A stretch of DNA of 14,429 bases from Planktomarina sp. GTDB taxonomy: Bacteria; Pseudomonadota; Alphaproteobacteria; Rhodobacterales; Rhodobacteraceae. The translations under genes and the position numbers were made by a program. The notes below the pieces were generated by a model that saw only the letters and a program-made list of their open reading frames with translations, was not told the origin of the DNA and searched no databases. Shown piece after piece: positions 1-7,248 of this stretch (the stretch's first letter is position 1; each line of letters opens with the position of its first letter). The stretch spans positions 1 through 14,429 of the forward strand of contig JAKMFM010000176.1 in assembly GCA_022425445.1 (NCBI GenBank), in the 5' to 3' direction.

Positions 1-347
1 ATGACCGTAAAAAACGGTCCCGATCCACGAACCACAGGATAAACAACCGTATAGGCGCCACGGGTGAAGGCCATTGCCTGCAGGACTTTATAAACAGTGT
101 GGATCGCCCAGGCCCCCGCCAAAATCAGCCATAAATGCGGCTCTGGCCAGGGCACCACGAACAGAGCGAATGGCAATGCCATCAACCCGTAACTGGCGTC
201 CATTGCCCCGCGCATGACCCACGGGTTGATCCGGCCCTTTTGCATCGCAGCAAAGACCGCGTGCAAAACAGCGGCCGACAGCGCCAACAACATCGCGACC
301 AAACGGCCCGTTTGACTGCCTTCGATCGCGAGGACCCAGTCGGTCAC
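1..347 (-). CDS. EamA/DMT-family membrane transporter, N-terminal part (cut by window edge)
   Basis: Reading leftwards from a GTG at 347-345, an open frame runs without a stop to the window edge (115 codons seen). It begins VTDWVLAIEG and continues with hydrophobic stretches that look like the first membrane helices of an EamA/DMT (drug/metabolite) transporter; the segments ALHAVFAAMQKG-like (VLHAVFAAMQKG), LFVVPWPEPH and GAYTVVYPVVRG resemble the roseobacter EamA proteins I remember beside ftsY. Such proteins export or import small metabolites across the inner membrane; the substrate cannot be read from sequence. The GTG overlaps the ftsY stop (GTGA, 4 bp), which supports both this start and translational coupling to ftsY. 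Family call is fairly firm, function open. The C-terminal half is not in the window. Confidence 0.8.
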   Translation of the reverse strand, partial: MTDWVLAIEGSQTGRLVAMLLALSAAVLHAVFAAMQKGRINPWVMRGAMDASYGLMALPFALFVVPWPEPHLWLILAGAWAIHTVYKVLQAMAFTRGAYTVVYPVVRGSGPFFTV

Positions 348-1519
348 GCAGAAACCCCGGTCAAGGCCTCAGCGAATTCCTGCGGATCAAAAGCGTCAAG
401 ATCATCTATCTGCTCGCCAACACCAATCGCATGAATCGGCAGCGCGAATTTATCAGCGAGAGAGACCAGCACCCCGCCCTTGGCGGTACCGTCCAATTTG
501 GTCATCACCAGGCCGGTGACAGCCGCCATTCTCTGAAACACTTCGACTTGGTTGACCGCATTTTGCCCGGTTGTCGCATCGAGGACCAAGACCGTATTGT
601 GCGGTGCATCTGGATCTTTCTTGCGGATCACACGAATGATTTTTGACAATTCCTCCATCAAATCGGCCCGGTTTTGCAAGCGTCCAGCCGTATCAATCAT
701 CAACAGATCAGCGCCATCTCGTTCCGCCTGGGTCATGGCTTCAAAGGCCAGGCTAGCGGGATCTGAGCCTTCGGGTGCAGTCATCACCGGCACCCCGGCC
801 CGCTCCCCCCAAACTTGCAATTGTCCCACCGCCGCTGCGCGAAATGTGTCGCCAGCTGCGATGACAACAGATTTTCCAGCCCTTTGAAACTGGCTTGCAA
901 GCTTACCGATGGTGGTGGTTTTGCCAGAGCCATTTACACCCACCACCAAAATCACCTGTGGTTTCTTATTATAAATCGGCAAGGGCCGGGCCACGGGCTC
1001 CATCACGCGGGCGATTTCTTCAGCCAAGGCCGATTTGATTTCCGCTGTGGAGAGTTTCTTACCAAAACGCCCCTCGGCCAAATTGGCCGTGATGCGCACG
1101 GCCGTATCCACGCCCATATCCGAGGAGATCAACAGCTCTTCGAGCTGCTCCAGCATGTCATCATCCAGCACACGGCGCGGCGCACGGCCAAAAACCCCAG
1201 TTTTCTGCGGCAAGGGATCATGCGGCCGGGTGTCCACTTCTAAGGGCTCCACTGCGATTGTTGGCACGCTGGCGCTCGGCTCTGCTTCTTCTTCTGATGG
1301 CGCCGCCTGCGCGCGCTTTTGCGCAAGCGGGCTGTCTTCTTCACGATCATGCGCGCGCAGGACCTCGGGCTGCGCCTCTTGCACCGCCGCTTCCACGGGA
1401 ACGGAACGGGCAGGCGCCTCCTCGGGCGCAACGTCGTCTTGGACAATCGCATCCAGACCCTCTTCCAGCTTGGCAGAGGATTTAAAAAGTTTGGATTTCA
1501 ACTTACCAAAAAAGGACAT
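344..1519 (-). CDS. ftsY: Signal recognition particle receptor FtsY
   Basis: FtsY is the SRP-receptor GTPase that docks SRP-ribosome complexes at the inner membrane for cotranslational insertion of membrane proteins. The 391-residue protein has a lysine-rich start (MSFFGKLKSKLFK), an acidic, Ala/Glu/Pro-rich linker (about 20-110, the variable A domain), the N domain (about 115-185) and the GTPase G domain (about 186-391). Visible motifs are the P-loop GVNGSGKTT (194-202), DTFRAAA (224-230), DTAGR (276-280), TKLDGTAKGG (340-349) and GVGEQIDDL near the end, so all GTPase motifs are intact. A TTG one codon upstream extends the frame, but ATG at 1519 is preferred: GGAG lies 7 nt in front of it and MSFFGK is a typical start. 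It lies 96 bp after the formate dehydrogenase-type gene and overlaps the EamA gene by 4 bp. Confidence 0.97.
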   Translation of the reverse strand: MSFFGKLKSKLFKSSAKLEEGLDAIVQDDVAPEEAPARSVPVEAAVQEAQPEVLRAHDREEDSPLAQKRAQAAPSEEEAEPSASVPTIAVEPLEVDTRPHDPLPQKTGVFGRAPRRVLDDDMLEQLEELLISSDMGVDTAVRITANLAEGRFGKKLSTAEIKSALAEEIARVMEPVARPLPIYNKKPQVILVVGVNGSGKTTTIGKLASQFQRAGKSVVIAAGDTFRAAAVGQLQVWGERAGVPVMTAPEGSDPASLAFEAMTQAERDGADLLMIDTAGRLQNRADLMEELSKIIRVIRKKDPDAPHNTVLVLDATTGQNAVNQVEVFQRMAAVTGLVMTKLDGTAKGGVLVSLADKFALPIHAIGVGEQIDDLDAFDPQEFAEALTGVSA

Positions 1520-1615
1520 CAACGCGCTCCATTATTCGCCACGGGCTTCATCGTCGCCGCAAACGGTGCCGCGAATGTAGTCCTAGGCCCCGGCAATGCC
1601 AATGGCAGCGGCGCG

Positions 1616-3301
1616 CTAAATTTCCTTCGGGAAATACTTAAGGATCGATTTGATCGGATTGGGTGCCGCTTGACCAAGCCCGCAGATCGAAGCCTCAACC
1701 ATCGCTGTCGTCAAATCCTCCAGCAGCGGCTGATCCCAGGTCTCCGCCTGCATCAATTTAACCGCCTTTTCACAGCCAACCCGACAAGGGGTGCATTGCC
1801 CACAGCTTTCGTCCTCAAAGAAACGCAACATATTCAAGGCCGCGGCGCGTGGACTGTCCTGATCCGACAGAACCACCACTGCCGCCGAGCCAATAAACGT
1901 TCCGAGCGGCTGCAATGTGTCAAAATCCAACGGCACGTCATTGATCGATGCAGGTAAAAGACCGGAAGATGGGCCACCCGGTTGATATGCTGAAAAGACA
2001 TGGCCCTCCAGCATCCCGCCACAGGCGGCAATGATATCCGTAATCGTGGATCCCGCAGGCAACAGATGCACGCCGGGGTTCTTTACCCGACCTGACACCG
2101 AATAGCTGCGCAGGCCTGTCCGACCATTATGCTCAACGGCGTTTAGACATTCAGGCCCCTCACGCACCACCCGCGCAACCCAAAGAAGGGTCTCGATATT
2201 ATGCACCAAAGTGGGGCGATTATGAATCCCCACCGCCGCAACAAAGGGCGGGCGATGGCGCGGCAAGCCGCGCTTGCCCTCAATGCTTTCGATCATCGCG
2301 CTTTCTTCGCCGCAGATATAGGCTCCGGCCCCACGCCGCAGATCAATATAGCCCGCAGGGACGAGGCCAGCCGCTTCCAGAGCAGCAATCTCTTGCGCCA
2401 GAATATGCAAAACCGCCGGATATTCGTCACGCATGTAGATAAAGCAAGTTTCGGCCTCGACGGCCCAAGCAGCAATCAGCATACCTTCGAGAAACAGATG
2501 CGGGGTGCGTTCGAGATAATGGCGATCCTTAAAAGTTCCCGGCTCGCCCTCATCTCCATTCACCGCCAAATAGCGCGGCCCCGCATTGCCGCGCACAAAG
2601 CCCCATTTTGTGCCGGATGGAAAACCCGCACCACCGAGACCGCGCAAACCACTTTGCTTTATCTGCGCCTGAACTTCTTCCCAATCGCCGCCCGCACGCA
2701 GCTCTTCAAGCCGCGCATAGCCGCCAGCAGCGCGATAGGATGCCAGATCTTCATAGTCGGGAATGTCGGCATGGGTATGATCGGCAGAAATTGCCGCCAA
2801 CACCTTTTCTGGCGTTGCGTGATCGATGTGATGATGGCCCAACTCAAGCACTGGGGCGGTGTCACAGCGCCCCATACAGGGAGCACGCACGACCCGCACC
2901 GCTTTAGGATCCAGCCCCTTCTGCAAAGCCTCTTGCAATTGAGCGGCCCCAGCCAATTCGCACGATAAACTATCGCAGACCCGTACGGTCAAAGCCGGCG
3001 GTGGCGTTTCTCCCTCTTTGACCACATCAAAATGCGCGTAGAACGTCGCGACCTCATAGATCTCAGCCTGGCTCAGGCGCATCTCTTCGGCCAAAGCGCG
3101 CAAATGCGCAGCCGAAAGATAGCCATAAGCATCTTGAATTAGGTGTAAAAATTCGATCAGCAGATCCCGTCGGCGCGGTCTTTGCCCTAGCAACTCTTGC
3201 ACTTGGGACCATGCCAAATCGTCGAGCTGACGCCCTTTGGGTCGCACCCGGCCTCTGCCCGGTCCTGATTTCCAAACACCTTTTGACGATTCGATAGACA
3301 T
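1616..3301 (-). CDS. fdsB: NAD-dependent formate dehydrogenase diaphorase subunit, NuoE-NuoF fusion (FdsB type)
   Basis: A 561-residue fusion of a NuoE-like and a NuoF-like module. The first (about 25-170) has the thioredoxin-like [2Fe-2S] ligands C109-x4-C114 and C142-x3-C146. The second (about 185-561) has the FMN/NADH site GLGGAGFPSGTKW (221-233), NGDEGEPGTFKDR (248-260), GAYICGEESA (326-335) and the [4Fe-4S] motif ESCGQCTPCR (C500, C503, C506) with C540 as likely fourth ligand. In cytosolic Fds formate dehydrogenases this unit passes electrons from the molybdenum subunit FdsA to NAD+. The sequence resembles the roseobacter proteins annotated as subunit E/beta of formate dehydrogenase more than HoxF of NAD-reducing hydrogenase, though HoxF has the same domain order. 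GAGGAA sits 6-7 nt before the ATG. All cofactor ligands look intact. Odd: no fdsA, fdsD or fdhD flanks it; xseA is upstream and ftsY downstream on the same strand. Fold is certain, partner complex is inferred. Confidence 0.85.
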   Translation of the reverse strand: MSIESSKGVWKSGPGRGRVRPKGRQLDDLAWSQVQELLGQRPRRRDLLIEFLHLIQDAYGYLSAAHLRALAEEMRLSQAEIYEVATFYAHFDVVKEGETPPPALTVRVCDSLSCELAGAAQLQEALQKGLDPKAVRVVRAPCMGRCDTAPVLELGHHHIDHATPEKVLAAISADHTHADIPDYEDLASYRAAGGYARLEELRAGGDWEEVQAQIKQSGLRGLGGAGFPSGTKWGFVRGNAGPRYLAVNGDEGEPGTFKDRHYLERTPHLFLEGMLIAAWAVEAETCFIYMRDEYPAVLHILAQEIAALEAAGLVPAGYIDLRRGAGAYICGEESAMIESIEGKRGLPRHRPPFVAAVGIHNRPTLVHNIETLLWVARVVREGPECLNAVEHNGRTGLRSYSVSGRVKNPGVHLLPAGSTITDIIAACGGMLEGHVFSAYQPGGPSSGLLPASINDVPLDFDTLQPLGTFIGSAAVVVLSDQDSPRAAALNMLRFFEDESCGQCTPCRVGCEKAVKLMQAETWDQPLLEDLTTAMVEASICGLGQAAPNPIKSILKYFPKEI

Positions 3302-3425
3302 GATCTGTTCCTCAATTCATTGTGGCTGATTTAACCCGCAACGCGGCCCTGACATAGGTCGAAATACGACACCACTTGCAACAGATGCGTTTTCTAATGC
3401 CTCAATAGACACCAACGGACCACCA
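3302..3425. other. Gap between xseA and the fdsB-type gene
   Basis: These 124 bp separate two minus-strand genes. They contain the GAGGAA ribosome binding site of the downstream gene. No convincing terminator with a U-tract and no clear -35/-10 pair was seen, so the fdsB-type gene may be read from the xseA promoter, from its own weak promoter here, or both. Confidence 0.5.
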
Positions 3426-4979
3426 TCAGAACAATTGTCCCTGCTCGGGTGGTTTCGGCTTGGCGCGAGCGGCGGGACGCGCAGCGGCAGTTTGCGCCAC
3501 CGCAATACGCCCATCGGCAAATTCGATTTCCAGAGATTTCGCAGCCTCAACCCCCGCCACAGTGGTGATCAAAGCCTGCCCAGAACGGACCACCGCATAC
3601 CCCCGGCGCAAAGTTTCGCGATACCCCAATGTTTCGCGCAGACGGTCGCAGGCCACAAGCTGCTCGCGGCGTCTTTGCAGTTGCCGTTCAAACGTTTGCT
3701 GCAATCGCGAATCAAGATCATCGAGATCTTTGCGCAACCGTCCAACACGCTCAGCCAAGGGCGTTGGGCGGAGGCGCGACGCGCTGGCCGCGAGCACCTG
3801 CCGGGCCGAAAGCGCCGCCCGCTCCAAACCTGCCGGTAGGCGTTGACCCAAGGCCTGCAGTTGCCGCGTCTCTTGCGCCAAGATCCGCCCCAGCGCGCTG
3901 GGTTTAATCTGCCCCGCAGAGGCGATTAGGCGCAGCTGTTGTTTTTGCACCAAACTGCGCAACGCCAGCGGCAAACGCCCCTCCCAATGGTCCAAACGCT
4001 GCTGAGCCGAATGGGTCAGGCTGTCAGGGCGCGGCAGGGCGCGGGCCAAATCGGCCAATCTTTGCCTGCGCCGGGCCATGATATTTGCCAATCCCTGCGC
4101 CGCCCGGGCGCCCTTTGCACGGGTTTCGGCCAAAAGGTCCAAGCGTACGGGCACCGCCAATTCAGCAGCGGCGCTGGGGGTGGGCGCGCGCCTGTCAGAG
4201 ACGAAATCAATCAAAGTCGTATCGGTTTCATGACCCACAGCGGAAATTAAGGGAATCTGTGAGGCCGCGGCCGCTCGTGCCACAATTTCTTCGTTAAACC
4301 CCCAAAGATCCTCAATAGATCCCCCGCCACGCGCCACAATCAGCAAATCTGGCCGCGGCAAAGCCCCGCCCGGGCTCATCGCATTAAACCCATCGATCGC
4401 GCGCGCCACTTCAGCGGCGCAATTGGCTCCTTGCACCGCAACCGGCCAGACCAAGACTTTCCGAGGGAAGCGGTCGCGTAATCGGTGCAAAATATCACGA
4501 ATCACCGCGCCCGTGGGAGAGGTCACAACGCCAATCACGTCAGGTAAAAAGGGTAAAACCTGTTTGCGAGCCGGATCAAACAAACCTTCGGCGGCCAAAG
4601 CGGTCTTTCGCTTTTCCAACATGGCCATCAAGGCCCCTACCCCGGCAACCGCCACATCATCAACATTCAGGTTATATTTGGACTGCCCACCAAAAGAGGT
4701 CATTTTGCCACTTACAACCACCTCCATACCCTCTTCGGGTAGTACTGAGAGTTTTGACACCTGCCCTTTCCAAGTTGTGCAGGCCAAGGCGTTACGTTCA
4801 TCTTTTATATCAAAATACATGTGCCCCGAGCGGGCCTGAACCACCCGTCCCACTTCGCCCTTCACACGGATGCGGCCAAATTCAGATTCAAGAGTGCGTT
4901 TCACAGCGCCGGAGATTTCAGAAACCGTAAATTCTGGGGCATTCTCGCCAAGACGGGGATCATCAATAAGATCAGACAT
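3426..4979 (-). CDS. xseA: Exodeoxyribonuclease VII large subunit
   Basis: XseA is the catalytic large subunit of exonuclease VII, which with several copies of XseB degrades single-stranded DNA from both ends and helps in repair. The 517-residue protein has the N-terminal OB-fold (about 15-112, with GRIRVKGEVG and SGHMYFDIKD), then the catalytic domain with GVVTSPTGAVIRD (150-162), ARGGGSIEDLWGFNEE (216-231) and GHETDTTLIDF (249-259) followed by SDRRAPTPSAAAE (261-273). A long Arg/Gln/Leu-rich stretch (about 280-440) is the family coiled coil. The C-terminus is somewhat long and ends Lys/Pro/Gln-rich (KPKPPEQGQLF). The ATG at 4979 has AAGGTG about 6 nt upstream. It is divergent from purD; xseB is not in the window. 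No LexA box was seen in front of it. Confidence 0.97.
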   Translation of the reverse strand: MSDLIDDPRLGENAPEFTVSEISGAVKRTLESEFGRIRVKGEVGRVVQARSGHMYFDIKDERNALACTTWKGQVSKLSVLPEEGMEVVVSGKMTSFGGQSKYNLNVDDVAVAGVGALMAMLEKRKTALAAEGLFDPARKQVLPFLPDVIGVVTSPTGAVIRDILHRLRDRFPRKVLVWPVAVQGANCAAEVARAIDGFNAMSPGGALPRPDLLIVARGGGSIEDLWGFNEEIVARAAAASQIPLISAVGHETDTTLIDFVSDRRAPTPSAAAELAVPVRLDLLAETRAKGARAAQGLANIMARRRQRLADLARALPRPDSLTHSAQQRLDHWEGRLPLALRSLVQKQQLRLIASAGQIKPSALGRILAQETRQLQALGQRLPAGLERAALSARQVLAASASRLRPTPLAERVGRLRKDLDDLDSRLQQTFERQLQRRREQLVACDRLRETLGYRETLRRGYAVVRSGQALITTVAGVEAAKSLEIEFADGRIAVAQTAAARPAARAKPKPPEQGQLF

Positions 4980-5049
4980 AGTGCACCTTGTGACCAGAGT
5001 TGATGCAGCTTAGAACGCGTGCACGCAAAGGCCAAGGGGAGCGCGTGAC
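4980..5049. promoter_or_regulatory. Divergent xseA/purD promoter region with GCGTGCACGC palindrome
   Basis: Only 70 bp separate the two divergent start codons, so both promoters must lie here or inside the neighbouring gene starts. The region holds both ribosome binding sites (AAGGTG for xseA, GGGGAG about 8 nt before the purD ATG), a perfect 10-bp palindrome GCGTGCACGC at 5017-5026, and a second copy of its core GTGCAC at 4981-4986. No clear sigma-70 hexamers were recognised. Whether the palindrome is an operator is unknown. Confidence 0.45.
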
Positions 5050-6312
5050 ATGAATATCTTAATTTTGGGCGGTGGAGGTCGTGAGCATTCATTGGCCTGG
5101 GCGGTTGCGCAAAACCCGAAATGTGACAGGCTGATGGTTGCGCCGGGCAATGCCGGCATCGCCAAAATTGCCGACTGTGTGACTCTGGATATATTGGACG
5201 GCGCCGCAGTGCTCGCATTTGTCCGCAGCCAAGCAATTGACTTTGTTATTATTGGTCCAGAGGCTCCTTTGGCTGCCGGCGTTGCGGATGTCTTACGGGC
5301 TGCCGATGTGCTCTGCTTCGGCCCCAGTCAGGCGGCAGCGCAGCTGGAAGCCTCAAAATTCTTTACAAAATCCATCTGCGATGCCGCAGGTGCGCCGACT
5401 GCCGGATATGCCCATTTTACCGACCTGCAAAGCGCATCAGACTATGTGCGCAAAATGGGAGCACCGATTGTGGTCAAAGCTGATGGGCTTGCGGCAGGCA
5501 AGGGCGTCATCGTCGCTATGAGTACACAGGACGCTCTTGAGGCTTTGGATGATATGTTCAGCGGCGAATTTGGCAGCGCCGGAGCGGAAGTGGTAATTGA
5601 AGAATTTATGGAGGGGGAAGAGGCTTCCTATTTCATCCTCTGTGATGGGCACGATGTTTTGGCCATCGGCACTGCACAAGATCACAAGCGCGTGGGCAAT
5701 GGCGATACCGGCCCCAACACCGGCGGCATGGGCGCCTATAGTCCCGCGCCTGTTTTGACAGATGATGTTGCCGAGCATGCCATGCGAGACATCATCAAGC
5801 CCACCGTGGCGGAAATGGCCCGGCGCGGCACGCCTTATCAAGGGGTACTCTATGCCGGTTTGATGATTAAAGACGGCAAGGCTCGCTTGGTGGAATACAA
5901 TGCCCGCTTTGGGGATCCAGAATGCCAGGTGCTGATGATGCGACTAGGAGCGCAGGCGCTGGATTTGCTGCTGGCCTGCGCGGAAGAGCGGCTGTCAGAG
6001 GTGCAAGTCAATTGGGCCGCAGACCATGCTTTGACAGTTGTCTTGGCCGCTCAGGGCTACCCCGGTGCTTATAGTGAGGGCACGGTGATTTCCGGCTTGG
6101 AAGCCTTGCCTGACACCTCTTCGGCCACCTGCTTTCATGCGGGAACTGCCAAAATCGGCGCGAGTATCACCGCTCAAGGCGGGCGGGTTTTGAATGTGAC
6201 AGCGCGCGCTGCAAGCCTAAGTGAAGCCCGCAGGGTCGCCTATGATATGGTCGATCAAATCGATTGGCCCCAAGGGTTTTACCGCCGCGATATCGGTTGG
6301 CGCGCGCTTTAA
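5050..6312 (+). CDS. purD: Phosphoribosylamine-glycine ligase (GAR synthetase)
   Basis: PurD is the ATP-grasp enzyme that joins glycine to 5-phosphoribosylamine, the second step of de novo purine synthesis. The 420-residue length is standard. Visible motifs are the N-terminal GGGGREHSLAW (7-17), FVIIGPEAPLAAG (65-77), the ATP-grasp segment VVKADGLAAGKGV (141-153), NTGGMGAYSP (223-232) and the metal/ATP site EYNARFGDPE (282-291), followed by the C-terminal biotin-carboxylase-like domain. GGGGAG about 8 nt before the ATG supports the start. It stands alone on its strand, divergent from xseA and convergent with the ferredoxin gene. Nothing looks broken. Confidence 0.97.
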   Translation: MNILILGGGGREHSLAWAVAQNPKCDRLMVAPGNAGIAKIADCVTLDILDGAAVLAFVRSQAIDFVIIGPEAPLAAGVADVLRAADVLCFGPSQAAAQLEASKFFTKSICDAAGAPTAGYAHFTDLQSASDYVRKMGAPIVVKADGLAAGKGVIVAMSTQDALEALDDMFSGEFGSAGAEVVIEEFMEGEEASYFILCDGHDVLAIGTAQDHKRVGNGDTGPNTGGMGAYSPAPVLTDDVAEHAMRDIIKPTVAEMARRGTPYQGVLYAGLMIKDGKARLVEYNARFGDPECQVLMMRLGAQALDLLLACAEERLSEVQVNWAADHALTVVLAAQGYPGAYSEGTVISGLEALPDTSSATCFHAGTAKIGASITAQGGRVLNVTARAASLSEARRVAYDMVDQIDWPQGFYRRDIGWRAL

Positions 6313-6320
6313 AGACAGCT

Positions 6321-6349
6321 GTGGCCGCAGCTCAGAAAATTGCGGCCAC
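6321..6349. terminator. Likely bidirectional terminator hairpin between purD and the ferredoxin gene
   Basis: GTGGCCGCA (6321-6329) and TGCGGCCAC (6341-6349) form a perfect 9-bp GC-rich stem with an 11-nt loop, 8 bp past the purD stop and 19 bp past the ferredoxin stop on the other strand. Position between two convergent genes fits a shared terminator. No strong U-tract follows on either strand, which lowers confidence. Confidence 0.6.
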
Positions 6350-6367
6350 TTCAGGATCAACAAAGGT

Positions 6368-6691
6368 TTAGATCTGGCGCTCTGGCATCCGCACAACCAA
6401 CCCATCCAAAGCGTCAGAGACGCGCAATTGGCAAGTCAAACGAGACTGGCCTGGTTTGGGTTCAAACGCAAAATCCAGCATATCTTCTTCCATACCATCC
6501 ATTTCAGGCAGTTTAGCGACCCAGGCGCTGTCTACATAAACATGACAGGTTGAGCAGGCGCAGGCACCACCACAATCGGCTTCAATGCCAGGAATGTTGT
6601 TGTCCCGTGCGCCCTCCATGACGGTCAGCCCATTGGCCACCTCCACCACATGTTCCGCGCCACCGTGTTCAATATAAGTAATTTTAGCCAT
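6368..6691 (-). CDS. fdxE: [2Fe-2S] ferredoxin, R. capsulatus ferredoxin VI type
   Basis: A 107-residue adrenodoxin/putidaredoxin-type ferredoxin, a small soluble electron carrier. The cluster ligands are C40, C46 and C49 in DCGGACACSTCH (39-50) plus C87 in SRLTCQ; the extra C44 is also found in R. capsulatus FdVI. The start MAKITYIEH, the middle GLTVMEGARDN and the C-terminal DGLVVRMPERQI follow FdVI nearly residue for residue, so I use the fdxE symbol. An ATG 17 codons further upstream (6742) extends the frame, but family alignment puts the start at 6691; the Shine-Dalgarno there is weak (GAGA), while a stronger AGGAGAGGAA lies about 27 nt upstream. Its redox partner is not encoded nearby. 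FdVI-type proteins are proposed to serve Fe-S assembly or cytochrome P450 systems; which applies here is unknown. Confidence 0.95.
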   Translation of the reverse strand: MAKITYIEHGGAEHVVEVANGLTVMEGARDNNIPGIEADCGGACACSTCHVYVDSAWVAKLPEMDGMEEDMLDFAFEPKPGQSRLTCQLRVSDALDGLVVRMPERQI

Positions 6692-6787
6692 GTTTTTGTA
6701 TCTCGCTAGACTGTTCCTCTCCTGAGGTAACATGTAATTCAAAAATTTCTAGCCCCTATGCGCGCGGAATAATGACACTTGCGCTAT

Positions 6788-6817
6788 TGTCCATATGTTC
6801 TATTTTTGTTCTATGTT
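6788..6817 (+). promoter_or_regulatory. LexA (SOS) box GTTC-N7-GTTC with possible promoter
   Basis: GTTC at 6797-6800 and GTTC at 6808-6811 are separated by exactly 7 bases (TATTTTT), the direct-repeat LexA operator known from Alphaproteobacteria. A third GTTC follows at 6818-6821 but with a 6-base gap. A candidate promoter, TTGTCC (6788-6793) and TATGTT (6812-6817) with an 18-bp spacer, would place the box entirely inside the spacer, a good position for repression. The box is seen directly; the promoter hexamers are inferred and weak. Confidence 0.7.
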
Positions 6818-7187
6818 GTTCGACTCTCCAAACACTTGGCCCAAGCCCCCCGACGCCTTGCCCCACGCAATGCTGGAGCTGCCACCAAATGGGGCACGGG
6901 TTACGGTGGCGGGTCTGGTGCTGGTGCGTCAAAGACCCGGCACGGCCAATGGGGTGATTTTCATTACGCTGGAGGATGAAACTGGGGTGTGCAATGTGAT
7001 CGTCTGGCGCAAACTCTATGAGCGTTACCGGCGCGCTGTGATCGCGGGACGTATGTTACGAGCCACCGGGCGCATTCAACGGGAAGGCGCTGTATGCCAT
7101 GTGATTGCTGAGCATGTGGAGGATATTTCTTTCATGCTGGATGATCTGTTGCTGCCAGAAGCCAGTCGCGCCACCGAGCAGCCGTAA
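6813..7187 (+). CDS. Stand-alone OB-fold protein matching the C-terminal module of error-prone polymerase DnaE2 (remnant or SOS gene)
   Basis: The frame encodes a compact OB-fold: RVTVAGLVLVRQRPGTANG, VIFITLEDETGVCNVIVW and AVIAGRMLRATGRIQREG are the strand signature of the OB domain near the C-terminus of DnaE2/ImuC, the SOS mutagenesis polymerase of over 1000 residues. Nothing of the PHP, palm, fingers or ImuA/ImuB parts was recognised upstream; the ferredoxin gene begins only about 120 bp away on the other strand. The start is uncertain: in-frame ATGs at 6795, 6813 and 6870 all lack a Shine-Dalgarno. The first lies inside the LexA box and the second in the possible -10; ATG 6870 would give 106 residues beginning right before the OB-fold. 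No internal stop or frameshift interrupts the OB part. It is either a deletion scar of an imuA-imuB-dnaE2 cassette or a functional small ssDNA-binding SOS protein. Identity of the domain is firm, the gene's status is not. Confidence 0.7.
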   Translation: MLFDSPNTWPKPPDALPHAMLELPPNGARVTVAGLVLVRQRPGTANGVIFITLEDETGVCNVIVWRKLYERYRRAVIAGRMLRATGRIQREGAVCHVIAEHVEDISFMLDDLLLPEASRATEQP

Positions 7188-7188
7188 C

Positions 7189-7229
7189 CGCCCCGCACCC
7201 AAACGGGGCGACCCAAGAGCCGCCCCGTT
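7189..7229. terminator. Three-armed terminator region between the OB-fold gene and degP
   Basis: Three segments can pair in two exclusive ways: CGCCCCG (7189-7195) with CGGGGCG (7204-7210), or AACGGGGCG (7202-7210) with CGCCCCGTT (7221-7229). The second, 9-bp stem is followed on the minus strand by TTTGGG-type sequence and sits 19 bp past the degP stop, so it best serves degP. The first sits 1 bp past the OB-fold gene stop. No long U-tract is present on the plus strand. Confidence 0.6.
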
Positions 7230-7248
7230 AACAAGATGTCTGTTACCA

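Noticed and set aside
1532..1585. A minus-strand peptide DYIRGTVCGDDEARGE in the gap between the fdsB-type gene and ftsY that reads like the end of a lost protein.
   Set aside because: It is only 16 codons between two stops, has no start codon, and I could not match it to a family; chance is the simpler reading. A search for a longer orthologue ending this way next to ftsY would settle it.
6742..6742. Longer ferredoxin start 17 codons upstream of MAKITY.
   Set aside because: The extension is not part of the ferredoxin VI family alignment, and MAKI(I/T)(F/Y)IEH is the conserved start.
6818..6821. Third GTTC as a second overlapping LexA box.
   Set aside because: The gap to the preceding GTTC is 6 bases rather than 7, so it does not meet the operator spacing.
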